Notes: generated by a model from the sequence alone, not told the origin. Numbered from the stretch's first letter, positions 1 through 8,799 are shown. The stretch is 12,500 nucleotides of DNA from Glandiceps talaboti (GCF_964340395.1 NC_135559.1:21387121-21399620), one strand, 5' to 3'. Numbers and translations: made by a program.

Positions 1-210
1 GATAATTCACATCATAGCTAAAAATATCCACAGGACATTATCTCCAAGTCACGGTATCATTAATAGACTCAGATCTACCTCATTTCATGTCATTTTGAGT
101 AACTTATATCAGTTAATTAATAAATATCATTAATTAATTTCTGTAACACAATAAGACACCAAGCATCATATCCAAAAATATGTAACATGACTGTCGGCCA
201 ATTTTATCAT
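1..210. other. Non-coding flank, nothing recognised
   Basis: AT-rich sequence leading into the tetranucleotide array. I see no exon, RNA gene or repeat boundary that I can support. Confidence 0.5.
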
Positions 211-428
<218 letters not shown>

Positions 429-619
429 CATACATAAAGTTTAACATTACATTCCTCAGTAAAGTTAAAAATCACTATTCTAATATTTTCACGTGTGACT
501 AATTCATGGACTGGGTTCAGATGTTATACATTTGCTGATGTTATGTGATGGTTAGACATGGCCTCAGTCTGTATAAACCATATACTGCTATGTCCTGGAT
601 TGTTTTGCATTGTTTGGAT
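429..619. other. Short non-coding spacer
   Basis: AT-rich sequence between the tetranucleotide array and the minisatellite. No feature recognised. Confidence 0.5.
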
Positions 620-973
620 ATTGATACATAATAAATACCTAGTGTACATGTAGTTACAGTATCAGCAAACTTAACGTGACATTGATACATAAATACCTAG
701 TGTACATGTAGTTACAGTGTCAACAAACTTAACGTGACATTGATACATAAATACCTAGTGTACATGTAGTTACAGTATCAGCAAACTTAACGTGGCATTG
801 ATACATAAATACCTAGTGTACATGTAGTTACAGTGACAACAAACTTAACGTGGCATTGATACATAAATACCTAGTGTACATGTAGTTACAGTGACAACAA
901 ACTTAACGTGGCATTGATGCATAATAAATACCTAGTGTACATGTAGTTACAGTGACAACAAACTTAACGTGAT
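620..973. repeat. Minisatellite, six copies of a ~58 bp unit
   Basis: Six head-to-tail copies begin at about 620, 681, 739, 797, 855 and 913. Each starts ATTGATACAT, carries CCTAGTGTACATGTAG in the middle and ends in AAACTTAACGTG plus two variable bases. The four inner copies are 58 bp. The first and last are 61 bp because they read CATAATAAAT where the inner copies read CATAAAT. Other differences are ordered along the array: GTATCAGC in copies 1 and 3, GTGTCAAC in copy 2, GTGACAAC in copies 4-6. Copies are otherwise almost identical, so the array is recent. No gene or spacer structure is present, and it is not a CRISPR array. Confidence 0.95.
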
Positions 974-2540
974 ATTGGCTTCGTAGATATAGACAACGCA
1001 TATGGCTACAATGATTACTATCGAATGTACTGCAGACAATGATATTCTCCCCTTTATAAATACTGGTAAATTACAAAGTTGCCAGTGGCGTGTAATTATC
1101 TCATTTAGTCATCAGGAAATGTAAAGATTATTTCGTGACTTTAATCAAATCAACAGGAATGATAGAAGTCATTAACATAAACACCTGTTGACTACATTCA
1201 ACACATCTTGACTTGTCAACTAGTCCTTACCACCACTCCCAATGTGTATAGTGAAGTCCGCCCTCTTGCGGTCGGAAGATGCATTCGGCAATACTGATCT
1301 GTGAGAGTTGAATGTAATGTTGTGTGTTAACCCCAGAAACCAAAAAGGGTGTTCGCTTCTTTTAACAACAATCATTGAAGTACCTGTGGTTTCCTTTTTA
1401 TGTAGTCATGAAATTTGTCTATGTCTATAGAACAAACCAAATTACATTCCCCAAAAGTATATTTAGAGAGGGCGCCATTGTATTATCCTCCATGTGCTCT
1501 CAGTGGATTTAGTTATATCTTTGGACACACGTTACTCTATTCTGGTTCATTGACAATCAGCAAATCTGTCTGATCATGATCATTTAGGCGGCAAACAATA
1601 TAATGTTGTCTGTCATGGATAATAACTAAGTGAATTGATAAGTTCATAATCCGTATCAATATATGAGTGCTTACATACAGTAACTGTTTCAAATTGAGTA
1701 AAATCACAAATGAACTTCATTTTACATACATGTAAATGAAATACTAAATTAGGCTTCATCATATATAAGGAATAAAAACATAACTTTGAACTGTAGGTTG
1801 ACAAATTTTAATAAGTAATGAAATACATTTTTATTCATGGAGAATGTTTTACATCCCAGAAATTGATCATTGCTAGAAATTATTTGTATTTGTAATTGTT
1901 GGACCAAGGTACGTGGATGCAAATAAAGAGGTAAGTATGCGTCTACTAGCTGCTACATGTGTATGGTTTAGTAGCGACTTCATTCACGTGCACATAGTGG
2001 TGGTTGCCTAAATCTTGGATCTCTGACTTTCATTCTTAACCATCTTTTTGTGCCCCATTCATTTTAGACATAGGGATGATCGCGCAATGTCACACAAACT
2101 CATAACAATAAGCGAACTTTGTGTTCAGGGGGAGGAGGTCTGGCGTCAATGCGACATTTCGATGGAAAACTTTCACTCCTTCAATGATAACAGCTTTTGT
2201 ATTTTGAGATGTTGATAAGTTAATAAAAATTTATTCTAATGTGAGATATACCTGATGTGTGGTTTCTGGTAGTATTTTAATATGTTTTCAATCAAGTTTT
2301 TTACATTACATCGATTGTAGTGATGTGACCACTACAGTTTTCAGCATAGTTAATATCACATATAAACGTTTGATGCCACATCTCTTATGAATGTTCCTTT
2401 AGGGGAGGGGTTTGACCTAAACGAATGGTGTTCGTTTGTTGAGCTTGTGCGACACTGTGCGATCGTCCCTTAGTAAATAAATGTCACAATAACGACAGTC
2501 TGCGAAATGACAGGGATGCATCAGTTAGTAGTCTAGCTGA
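974..2540. other. Non-coding stretch, few recognisable features
   Basis: About 1.5 kb without a supportable exon. The only reading frame of note (1613-1804, minus, 63 codons) has no recognisable composition or motif. Small features are a CTCF-like motif at 1258-1271, a hairpin around 2312-2333 (arms TGTAGTG and CACTACA), and a 7 bp stem-loop at 2419-2437 (AAACGAA, loop TGGTG, TTCGTTT). Functions of the hairpins are unknown. Confidence 0.5.
1258..1271 (-). promoter_or_regulatory. Possible CTCF-type binding motif
   Basis: Read on the minus strand the 14-mer is CCGCAAGAGGGCGG. It matches the commonly quoted CTCF core (CCASYAGRKGGCRS) except for A at the Y position and G in place of A at position 3. 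It lies in otherwise AT-rich DNA, so a chance match is less likely than in GC-rich DNA, but a single motif match proves little. Binding is inference. Confidence 0.25.
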
Positions 2541-2790
2541 CAGACGTCTTGGCATTCGTCCCTTCTGTAAGGCACACTCCGAGTGGCGCAGTCGCGAGTA
2601 GTACAGTGACGAGGGACTTGTCTGTGCACTGAAAAGTTAAGTCCAGAACTTCTCGTGGCTTCGCTGCACGGGGGCGCACTTCGTGCACCTTACGGCGGTA
2701 CGACATATAAAGTCATAGTCTGGCAGCGAGACTATTTAGTAAGCTGACCGTTACAACGTTCGTCAGATTGACTGTGGTTTGGTTAGACTC
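2541..2790. promoter_or_regulatory. CpG-rich patch, possible promoter
   Basis: This 250 bp patch holds roughly 20 CpG dinucleotides, far more than the AT-rich DNA on either side. It includes GTGGCGCAGTCGCGAG near 2583, an inverted TGCACG...CGTGCA pair at 2665-2687, and a TATAAA at 2706-2711. CpG density plus a TATA-like box suggests a promoter on the plus strand, but a GC-rich dispersed repeat is an equally fair reading. It sits just beyond the 3' end of the minus-strand glycosyltransferase gene. Confidence 0.3.
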
Positions 2791-2837
2791 CACTCTTCCC
2801 AACAGGTATCAAGCCATGGTTTTCACGAATGAGCTCT
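2736..2837 (+). other. Candidate first exon with start codon (speculative)
   Basis: About 30 bp after the TATAAA at 2706 a transcript could begin near 2736-2740. The first good ATG is at 2816 in a strong context (AAGCCATGG). The frame reads MVFTNEL and then meets GTGAGTG, a good splice donor, at 2838. Unspliced, it stops after 13 codons. If real, this is the first exon of a plus-strand gene whose intron overlaps the glycosyltransferase gene in antisense. No second exon was identified, so this rests on signal order alone. Confidence 0.2.
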
Positions 2838-2913
2838 GTGAGTGTCATATACGGTGACGTCAAAGTCATTTAGCATAATAACGTTAATGAGCTTCATCGT
2901 AATCCGACCCCTA

Positions 2914-2919
2914 TTTATT
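2914..2919 (-). promoter_or_regulatory. Poly(A) signal AATAAA of the glycosyltransferase gene
   Basis: The plus-strand TTTATT is AATAAA on the minus strand, about 65 bp past the TAA stop of the glycosyltransferase. This is a normal place for a canonical poly(A) signal in a compact 3' UTR. The hexamer is common in AT-rich DNA, but the position supports the call. Confidence 0.55.
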
Positions 2920-2983
2920 TGCTGATTGGGCCTTTAAAAATGTTCAGTGCACAGCCAAGAAAGAAGATTTTTATCGTCTGTGT

Positions 2984-4147
2984 TTAGCGTAACCTCGAAG
3001 TGGCTGACTTGACAGATGATTTTCTACATTGTGCACGCTCTTTCTCCTCAAGGAGACGTTGCCATTGTTTTTTCAACGCGTTCACATCCACACCATGAAG
3101 AGTAAATATATTGTGAAGAGAACATGGTAACCCATCGGATTGCCTATTGTTCCATCTAGTATAATCTTCGAAACGCTCTTCATGGGATAACTTTACAGAA
3201 AGTCTCTCTAAGCATAAACCAACATATACATCTTCCCAGTTTATATATTGCATTTGAGAAGATACATTGTAAACATTACTAACAACATCATTTGAAAGTA
3301 CATAACCTTGACCCTGTAAGTAACTAGGATATGTCGAATGCGGATAAATATCTTTTGGAGTATACCATTTTTGTGTTGTATTTCTTTCCACGGAAGCATT
3401 CCTATTGAGATATCCAATGGCAAGGCCATTTGTAGGTTGCCATGCCAACTCTCTAACAAGAGACAAATAGTTTACGAAAACGTCATCGTCAGTTTTCAGA
3501 ACATACCGTACATGGGGACAAAATGTCTTGACCCATTTCATCCCAATCATTGTTTTCAAGGTCAAGTTTAAATAATGTTCGTCAAAGTCGGCTAATATTA
3601 TATCTTGAAATGTGTGGAATTCCCGAAGAATCTTCCGAGTCTCACCTGCATTATAACTTTTACCAAGTATAAAAACCGTCTCGATTTTTTTATCGTCAAC
3701 TTGTTTGACACTCGCCCATGTTGACCGTATAGTTGCTCGCTTTTCTACATGATCGTGTATTGTTGTTACAAATGTAAAAAGAAAAGTGTTTGGGTCGTTG
3801 CAAATATTCCCTGGACTTACTACAAATGGAAAATCATTCAGATTTATCTTTCCTATAGGATTATAGTTTTGGATTGTCGACTTCTTGTCGCTTCTTGCCT
3901 TATCTGGTGTTGCAGTGTTGTTGTTGACAGTTAATTGTCTTGTTTCAAATGCAGTATTCGTATCCCTTGTAGTGTTGAACATTTTAAAGTTTGTGAAATA
4001 TGTATTCGTACCACCATCTGGAACGACGGCATGCTTAAATACACTACTAGATGTCCAAAAATGGATATGGAATAGCAGAAATAATACTCCATTAAGACAA
4101 ATGAGAAACGCCAAGATGGCAATTACATTCTTTTGGATATTGGCCAT
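2984..4147 (-). CDS. GT31 family beta-1,3-glycosyltransferase (B3GALT/B3GNT-like)
   Basis: Complete 387-residue type II Golgi membrane protein of glycosyltransferase family 31 (Galactosyl_T fold). These enzymes transfer Gal, GlcNAc or GalNAc from a UDP-sugar in beta-1,3 linkage. Visible in order: a short cytosolic tail and a membrane anchor at about residues 7-30; a stem region to about 105 containing sequons N58 and N76; the RATIRSTW motif at 137-144; VFILG at 158-162; NLTLKT at 194-199; the metal-binding KTDDDVFVN block with D220-D222; YPSYLQGQGYV at 273-283; and the acidic WEDVYVG block at 304-310 (E305, D306), followed by LCLERL. Further sequons are N194, N250, N256 and N294, six in total. 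Length fits the B3GALT/B3GNT range. The coding region is in one exon, common for this family. The start ATG has G at -3 and +4. Slightly odd: GQG where many relatives have GTG or GGG. All key motifs are intact, so it should be active. Donor and acceptor sugars cannot be read from sequence. Confidence 0.93.
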   Translation of the reverse strand: MANIQKNVIAILAFLICLNGVLFLLFHIHFWTSSSVFKHAVVPDGGTNTYFTNFKMFNTTRDTNTAFETRQLTVNNNTATPDKARSDKKSTIQNYNPIGKINLNDFPFVVSPGNICNDPNTFLFTFVTTIHDHVEKRATIRSTWASVKQVDDKKIETVFILGKSYNAGETRKILREFHTFQDIILADFDEHYLNLTLKTMIGMKWVKTFCPHVRYVLKTDDDVFVNYLSLVRELAWQPTNGLAIGYLNRNASVERNTTQKWYTPKDIYPHSTYPSYLQGQGYVLSNDVVSNVYNVSSQMQYINWEDVYVGLCLERLSVKLSHEERFEDYTRWNNRQSDGLPCSLHNIFTLHGVDVNALKKQWQRLLEEKERAQCRKSSVKSATSRLR

Positions 4148-4183
4148 ACCAATTCACCAGAGTGTTCTGAAAAGGAAAACAAA
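4148..4183 (-). other. Splice acceptor and 5' UTR start of the glycosyltransferase exon
   Basis: Reading the minus strand toward the ATG gives TTTTGTTTTCCTTTTCAG, a textbook pyrimidine tract with AG at 4168-4167. It is followed by 19 bases (4166-4148) and then ATG. The coding exon is therefore probably preceded by at least one non-coding 5' exon at higher coordinates. One possible donor is CACCA/GTAAGT on the minus strand at 4786/4785, but other donors are available and I cannot choose firmly. Confidence 0.7.
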
Positions 4184-4220
4184 ATACTATTGCTCATGAT
4201 CAATATGTGAAATGTGTGGG

Positions 4221-4258
4221 GTGTGTGTATGTGTGTGTGTGTGTGTGTGTGTGCGTGT

Positions 4259-4302
<44 letters not shown>
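4221..4302. repeat. (GT)n dinucleotide microsatellite
   Basis: About 80 bp of nearly pure GT with single interruptions (TAT near 4229, GTGC near 4253, GTCT near 4262). On the minus strand it is a CA repeat about 50 bp upstream of the splice acceptor of the glycosyltransferase exon, so it probably lies in that gene's 5' intron. Confidence 0.95.
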
Positions 4303-4304
<2 letters not shown>

Positions 4305-5399
4305 CTGTCTGTCAATAGCGGTGACCGGTTAGTGATACGCAAATTGAAACCGATGTAAAGATCAAAACGAATTTGGCTGATTTATCTAGTATTGTAATTT
4401 CCTATGATTGATGAGATGACCTATCGTTGATATATATGGGGACCTTCAGTAATTACTAGAGATGGAGAATGCGAGGTGGGGGTTATTCTTTTTGCAATTG
4501 GTTCGGGGGGGGGCATATTTTAGAAAATGGAATTTAGGAGGGTCACGTTAATTTACTTAATATCACTGCGTATACTAAAATGGCACTGTAAGTAATAGAT
4601 GTCACAGTTGGTCACTATGATATGCACTCAAAGTTATTTTAAATTAGTTTAGACAATGTAACTAATATAGAAGTAGTTACAGATGCCCCAACAAGCTTTG
4701 GAATTGAGACTGGGATTTTTTTGACTAGGCATTTTTCCTTTTAAAATAATAAATGTTATTTTTGTATACTATATTGTGAACTTACTGGTGAGACCGCCAA
4801 TATAATCTATACAGTCGCATTGTGTGATTGGAACAGTCCAAGAAATTGGAATAAGAAAATAGTCACCGAATGAAACCACGGTTACAGACTGTGATGTTCA
4901 GTCATGCTAGAAATGGCTCCGAGACACTTACATACCTCAACCTGACCCCCAAATGACCTCTCCAAATGCACAGAGTAAGATGACAGACGAGGGGTTTTGT
5001 ATTTGTATAAATCGTTTTCTTGTCAAAACCCCCCATTGGAAACTTCAACCTGAACGAATGCATCGTCTCGTCGCACCAAAAATCTTCATTTTCATTTAAA
5101 CATATAAGCATGACTTCGTATTTCTATCTCACATTGAGAAACGCTCCAATTTTTGATCAACCATGACTATTGCAAATTAATTAACACCTAACAAACATTA
5201 AAAAATAGATTTTGTGGATTAACTAAGTTGGGGGAGGGTGGGTTTAATCAGTTGTGAGTTGTCTTGCCACTCCCCAGACGAGCCATTGTGTTGGTTGAAG
5301 GCTGATGTATGTTATCGCCACAAAGGACTATACGGATAAAGTACACTTCGAATTCAATGAGGTTAGTGTGTGTGTCGTTTGTTGTTCGTTGTCTTTGAC
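4303..5399. other. Non-coding stretch, possible 5' region of the glycosyltransferase gene
   Basis: About 1.1 kb with no recognised exon. It should contain the upstream intron, and perhaps the 5' UTR exon and promoter, of the minus-strand glycosyltransferase gene; donor-like minus-strand sites occur at about 4785 and 4928. A 69-codon minus-strand frame at 4902-5111 has no recognisable domain and is treated as chance. There is a short G run at about 4505-4513. Confidence 0.4.
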
Positions 5400-5444
5400 C
5401 TCAGACCACTGTAGAGAATTCTCTATAGTGGTCTGAGCGTTGAC
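5393..5444. mobile_element. 38 bp palindrome with putative 7 bp target duplication (element 1)
   Basis: Bases 5400-5437 form an almost perfect loopless palindrome. The two 19 bp arms differ at one pair only (G5411 against T5426) and the centre is GAATTC. The outer arms read CTCAGACCACT and AGTGGTCTGAG. The seven bases before it (CTTTGAC, 5393-5399) match the seven after it (CGTTGAC, 5438-5444) at six positions, as an aged target-site duplication would. A related core occurs in the hairpin at 8263-8296. No coding capacity, so if mobile it would depend on another transposase. A purely structural palindrome or a dimeric protein site is possible. Confidence 0.4.
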
Positions 5445-7740
5445 ATAATCTCAGTTGAACACTATCTCATAAAAGTGACTAAATACTTGCATTGTTTCTT
5501 GTTACACGATGTGAAGAGACAGTGTGATTGTGTGATTCATATTGTAACTTTTGATGACGTGAGTTTGTCTGAGCAAATATTAGAATGTAGGCAGTACAAT
5601 TAATTCTCTGTGTAATTTATTCCTACAAAGTTGACTTCACTTTCGTTGCTTTTATGCCAACTTTTTGTATATTCAGATATATCCAACGTCATCATCTACG
5701 TGTACACATTAGAACAAATTGTTATGTTGATGATACAAATCAATTAAAGTAAACACGAATGCATGGGTAAACCATAATATTAACAAATTGCTGTGTTGCA
5801 AATATACAAATGTAATTGTAGTAAATAATCGTAACAATAATTGCAGTAATGGGTCAAAGAATAGAATGGTTTCATTTGCTACCAAGCCCTTCCCTTCCCC
5901 TAGATGTAGAAACTTTAACAAACTTTGTTCATTTGTAAAATATGTAGTTACAATCTTTCGTGTCATTTAACGAAACCAAAAATGACAGACACAATGTTAA
6001 TGGTGTAGTTGTGATAACAATTACCGGTACAGATATTTTCCAAAACGATACCCCATCATATCATCACCACCGCCAAAAGTACCCAACCCTCCCCCTCCCC
6101 CTCATTCAGTTAAAAATTAACAGACTACAACATTTTAGCTAAAAAAATATGTAGTAATGTTTGGGTGTTTGGCAACATTTTCCCAAAAACATCGAAACTT
6201 ACTATGGATTATTTGGTTAAATAGTATAGACGACATTTTGATGGTATTAAAACACAAACCATTAATAGTACAGGAGTACTGAATGTTTAGTTTGTTTATA
6301 CTTTGTGTATCGTGCTGGGACACGGTTTCACAAAGATGGACGACGTCGACAGTTGACAAGAGGTAACACATTGGTCTCATAGTGTCGCAGTTATGTTATG
6401 ACTTTGTAAACGTCCAATACTTTACTCATTTGGCGATCACAATCGTGTATAATGTATCTGAATACTCACCAAATCACACGTCTCCAGTTGTGTATCTTCT
6501 AACAATCTTAGTAGTTGGCAGCACAACCATCATATAGTGTCGTCACAAAGACAGTTGTACTTTTGAGCCAAAACCACTTTCCAGTCAAACACATGTAAAA
6601 CGTATGAGCCCAGTGTCTTGTGGGTAAATGAAAGAAACCTGTATGTAAAATTGCATATACGTGACTGTCCTACAGAATAATAGATCATGCGAAACTGAAC
6701 AGATCCATCAGAAAAGCAACATATGGCTAGCAGTGAGACAAACACGCACGATAGACTGACTATTTAGGACAAGGGCAAATAATTCGCGGACTGTGTATTT
6801 AAAATCTCATCTGCGCATGGTCAAACGCCAAACCTGTTTTTAAAATATATTCAATTGAAACGTTTGCCGTTCAAGCTAACTGACTGAAAGCTCCGATCGT
6901 AGACAATGTGTGAGTGCAGCTGCAGTATACAATGTAAAGTTGAAAAATAACAAGAGTCCTAGGGGGTTCACTTATCTCATACGAAAGTACTTAGGTGATG
7001 TTTTTAACTTGTTTTTATGTTCAGCTTGTGACACCGTACCATATTTTTGCCATTCTGGTCTAAAAAGGAAGTTCAATGTGTTTTGTTTGTTTGTTGTAAT
7101 TTGAAGAAAATAGCACCTAACATTTGTTTGTATTTCAAACATCGCATATCAAATACCTTGGCATGTTAAAAGAATATGTTGTTGACAATAAGCTGTTGAC
7201 CTTTTGACGACCTGACAACAACGCGTCCTTGATATCCAATGCATGGAAGTCATGTTATCGAACCCCTCTTGAACAATAGCATCGACTTTATCGAGACTAA
7301 AACAGTTGACGCGCAAAAACACCCCCCCCCCCCGAAAATAACGCACACACTTCGCCTCATAGAAAGTAAATCCCGCCTACCGATCGACTGTGACCCAGCA
7401 AATATCCAATGATCTTCTATAATACCAACACGTATATTGGGGAAAATCGTGCTGTTGCCATAAAGCGGTCAAACAATTATGATTGCATTCAGTATGTTAA
7501 CCCTGTGCATCGTCGTAAACGACAGCCTCTTTTACGGCACCGTCCAAGACGCGCCACTTTATTTCGCAGTGCAGTGTTAAGTGGAAGAAATAACAGCTCT
7601 GGTTTGCGAGAATAGATATTAAAGACGAAAACAGCTAGAATCGTAGCGTTGGTGTTATTGATCATGAAATTCACAATGTGTGGACGCTCTTTATTCATTC
7701 CAGGAACAGTTACACCAATATTTTGCTCAACCAAGGTCGA
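5445..7740. other. Long non-coding stretch
   Basis: About 2.3 kb of AT-rich DNA with no supportable exon. Frames at 5709-5966, 6135-6380, 6530-6745, 6910-7104 and 7149-7346 show no family motif, signal peptide pattern or consistent splice sites and look like chance. A C run of about 12 lies near 7322-7333. A TATTTAAAA sequence near 6798 is TATA-like, but nothing else supports a promoter there. No tRNA or rRNA was recognised. Confidence 0.5.
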
Positions 7741-8056
7741 TGTGTCTGTATGAACGTGCGTGCATGCATGCGTGCGTGCGTGCGAGCGCGCGCGTGTGTG
7801 TGTATGTATGTGTGTATGTATGTAAGTATGTATGTATGTATGTATGTATGTATGTGTGTATGTATGTATGTATGTATGTATGTATGTATGTATGTATGTA
7901 TGTGTGTGTGTGAGGGTGTGTGTACGTGCGTGTGCGTGCATGCATGCGTGCGTGTGTGTGTGTGCGTGCGTGTGCGTGCATGAGTGTGTATGTGTGAGGG
8001 TGTGTGCGTGCGTGTGCGTGCGTGAGTGTGTATGTATGCGTGCGTGTGCGTGCGCC
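7741..8056. repeat. Compound alternating purine-pyrimidine microsatellite
   Basis: About 315 bp built from GTGC, GCAT, GTGT and GTAT units. Blocks run from a GC-rich start (GTGCGTGCATGC, then a CGCGCGCG-rich stretch near 7785-7794), through a long GTAT array (about 7803-7901), to mixed GTGC/GTGT blocks. Purines and pyrimidines alternate almost throughout, with breaks such as TAAG near 7823 and GAGG near 7912 and 7996. The open frames here (Thr-His-Thr-Tyr or Cys-Met-Tyr-Val repeats) are artefacts of the repeat. Confidence 0.95.
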
Positions 8057-8215
8057 GATGTACAGTAACCGGGTACGTAATGACTTTTTGTCGACTCTGA
8101 TAAGGAAGTCAACCATAATTTTTTATTGGGAAAGTGGGTGAATCCATCTGAAAGAAATGCGACTATTTTCTTTCCTGATTAGATTTATCGAATCTAGTTA
8201 GGTCGGTTGGCTAGG

Positions 8216-8319
8216 CTGATTTTATGAACAAAGCCTTTATATGATGAAGATATATATTTATACTCACTCAGACCACTACTACGTTAGTGGTCTCAGATTT
8301 ATATAATCGTACCAATATT
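8216..8319. repeat. Diverged duplicate segment, copy A (interrupted)
   Basis: After removing the 34 bp hairpin and one copy of its flanking heptamer, this segment aligns with 8736-8799 with one single-base gap and about 80% identity by eye. Shared blocks include CTGAT, AAGCCTTT, TATATAAT and GTACCAATATT. Weaker similarity may extend on both sides. The parent family is not recognised, so it could be an old local duplication or two copies of a dispersed repeat. Confidence 0.6.
8256..8303. mobile_element. 34 bp hairpin insertion with 7 bp target duplication (element 2)
   Basis: Bases 8263-8296 hold a hairpin with 9 bp perfect arms, AGACCACTA (8270-8278) and TAGTGGTCT (8285-8293), around a 6-base loop. 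It is flanked on each side by the identical heptamer ATTTATA (8256-8262 and 8297-8303). The related segment at 8736-8799 lacks the hairpin and has only one heptamer-like block (ATTTTATATAAT, 8776-8787), so it looks like an empty site. The core CTCAGACCACT and AGTGGTCT are shared with the palindrome at 5400-5437. The heptamer is AT-only and low in complexity, which weakens the duplication argument, but the empty-site comparison is independent of it. Confidence 0.5.
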
Positions 8320-8735
8320 GTGATTTTTCACTTAGTAATTTTAATTTTGTTCAAGTGTGATTCTTATGTCACAAAAGGTCATCCTCTATTCTGAAAGATA
8401 ACTATACAAAAACCTGATTTCAATTTGGTTGAGATATGTTTATGTTTTTATTATCGTCATTTTCTCAAAAAAAAATTATATGTTTGTCAGCCCTCCTGAT
8501 GACATTTTACGATAGTTTACTCTTTCTTCTTTGACCTCACCAAAAATTATTCTGGGAAAAGACAGATAATGGCATAAAACCTGGGATTAAATTCAACTCA
8601 GAGTCATAATGGCTATAGTGACGTAAATGTGTTTGTGCACCCACCCTTTTTCTCTCAACACATAGCATCTAATCGATACCTAGGCCCCTTTGCATTAACC
8701 ATGTTTTATGCAATTGATTACTTAGGTTAGTTATG
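8304..8735. other. Non-coding stretch
   Basis: AT-rich sequence between the two duplicate segments, with no exon or RNA gene recognised. An extended half-site CTTTGACCTCA occurs near 8529. Confidence 0.5.
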
Positions 8736-8799
8736 CTGATATTTTGAACTAAGCCTTTCTATGGTGACAACAGATATTTTATATAATTGTACCAATATT
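8736..8799. repeat. Diverged duplicate segment, copy B (uninterrupted)
   Basis: This is the partner of 8216-8319. It runs CTGAT...AAGCCTTT...ATTTTATATAAT...GTACCAATATT without the hairpin, and so serves as the apparent pre-insertion form. Its length, 64 bp, is within one base of copy A after removal of the 41 extra bases. Confidence 0.6.

Noticed and set aside
620-973. Six regularly spaced repeats resembling a CRISPR array
   Set aside because: The whole 58 bp unit is conserved, with no variable spacers, and the context is animal DNA. It is a minisatellite.
4902-5111. Minus-strand frame of 69 codons upstream of the glycosyltransferase
   Set aside because: No family motif, no signal peptide and no clear splice pairing to the GT31 exon, which has its own start codon and membrane anchor.
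6796-6920. TATTTAAAA followed by a GTGAGTG donor-like site near 6910
   Set aside because: No supporting exon, start context or partner acceptor; AT-rich DNA gives such matches often.
7489-8116. Long open frames rich in Thr-His-Tyr-Ile or Cys-Met-Tyr-Val
   Set aside because: They are translations of the GTAT/GTGC microsatellite; the flanking non-repeat part has no recognisable domain.
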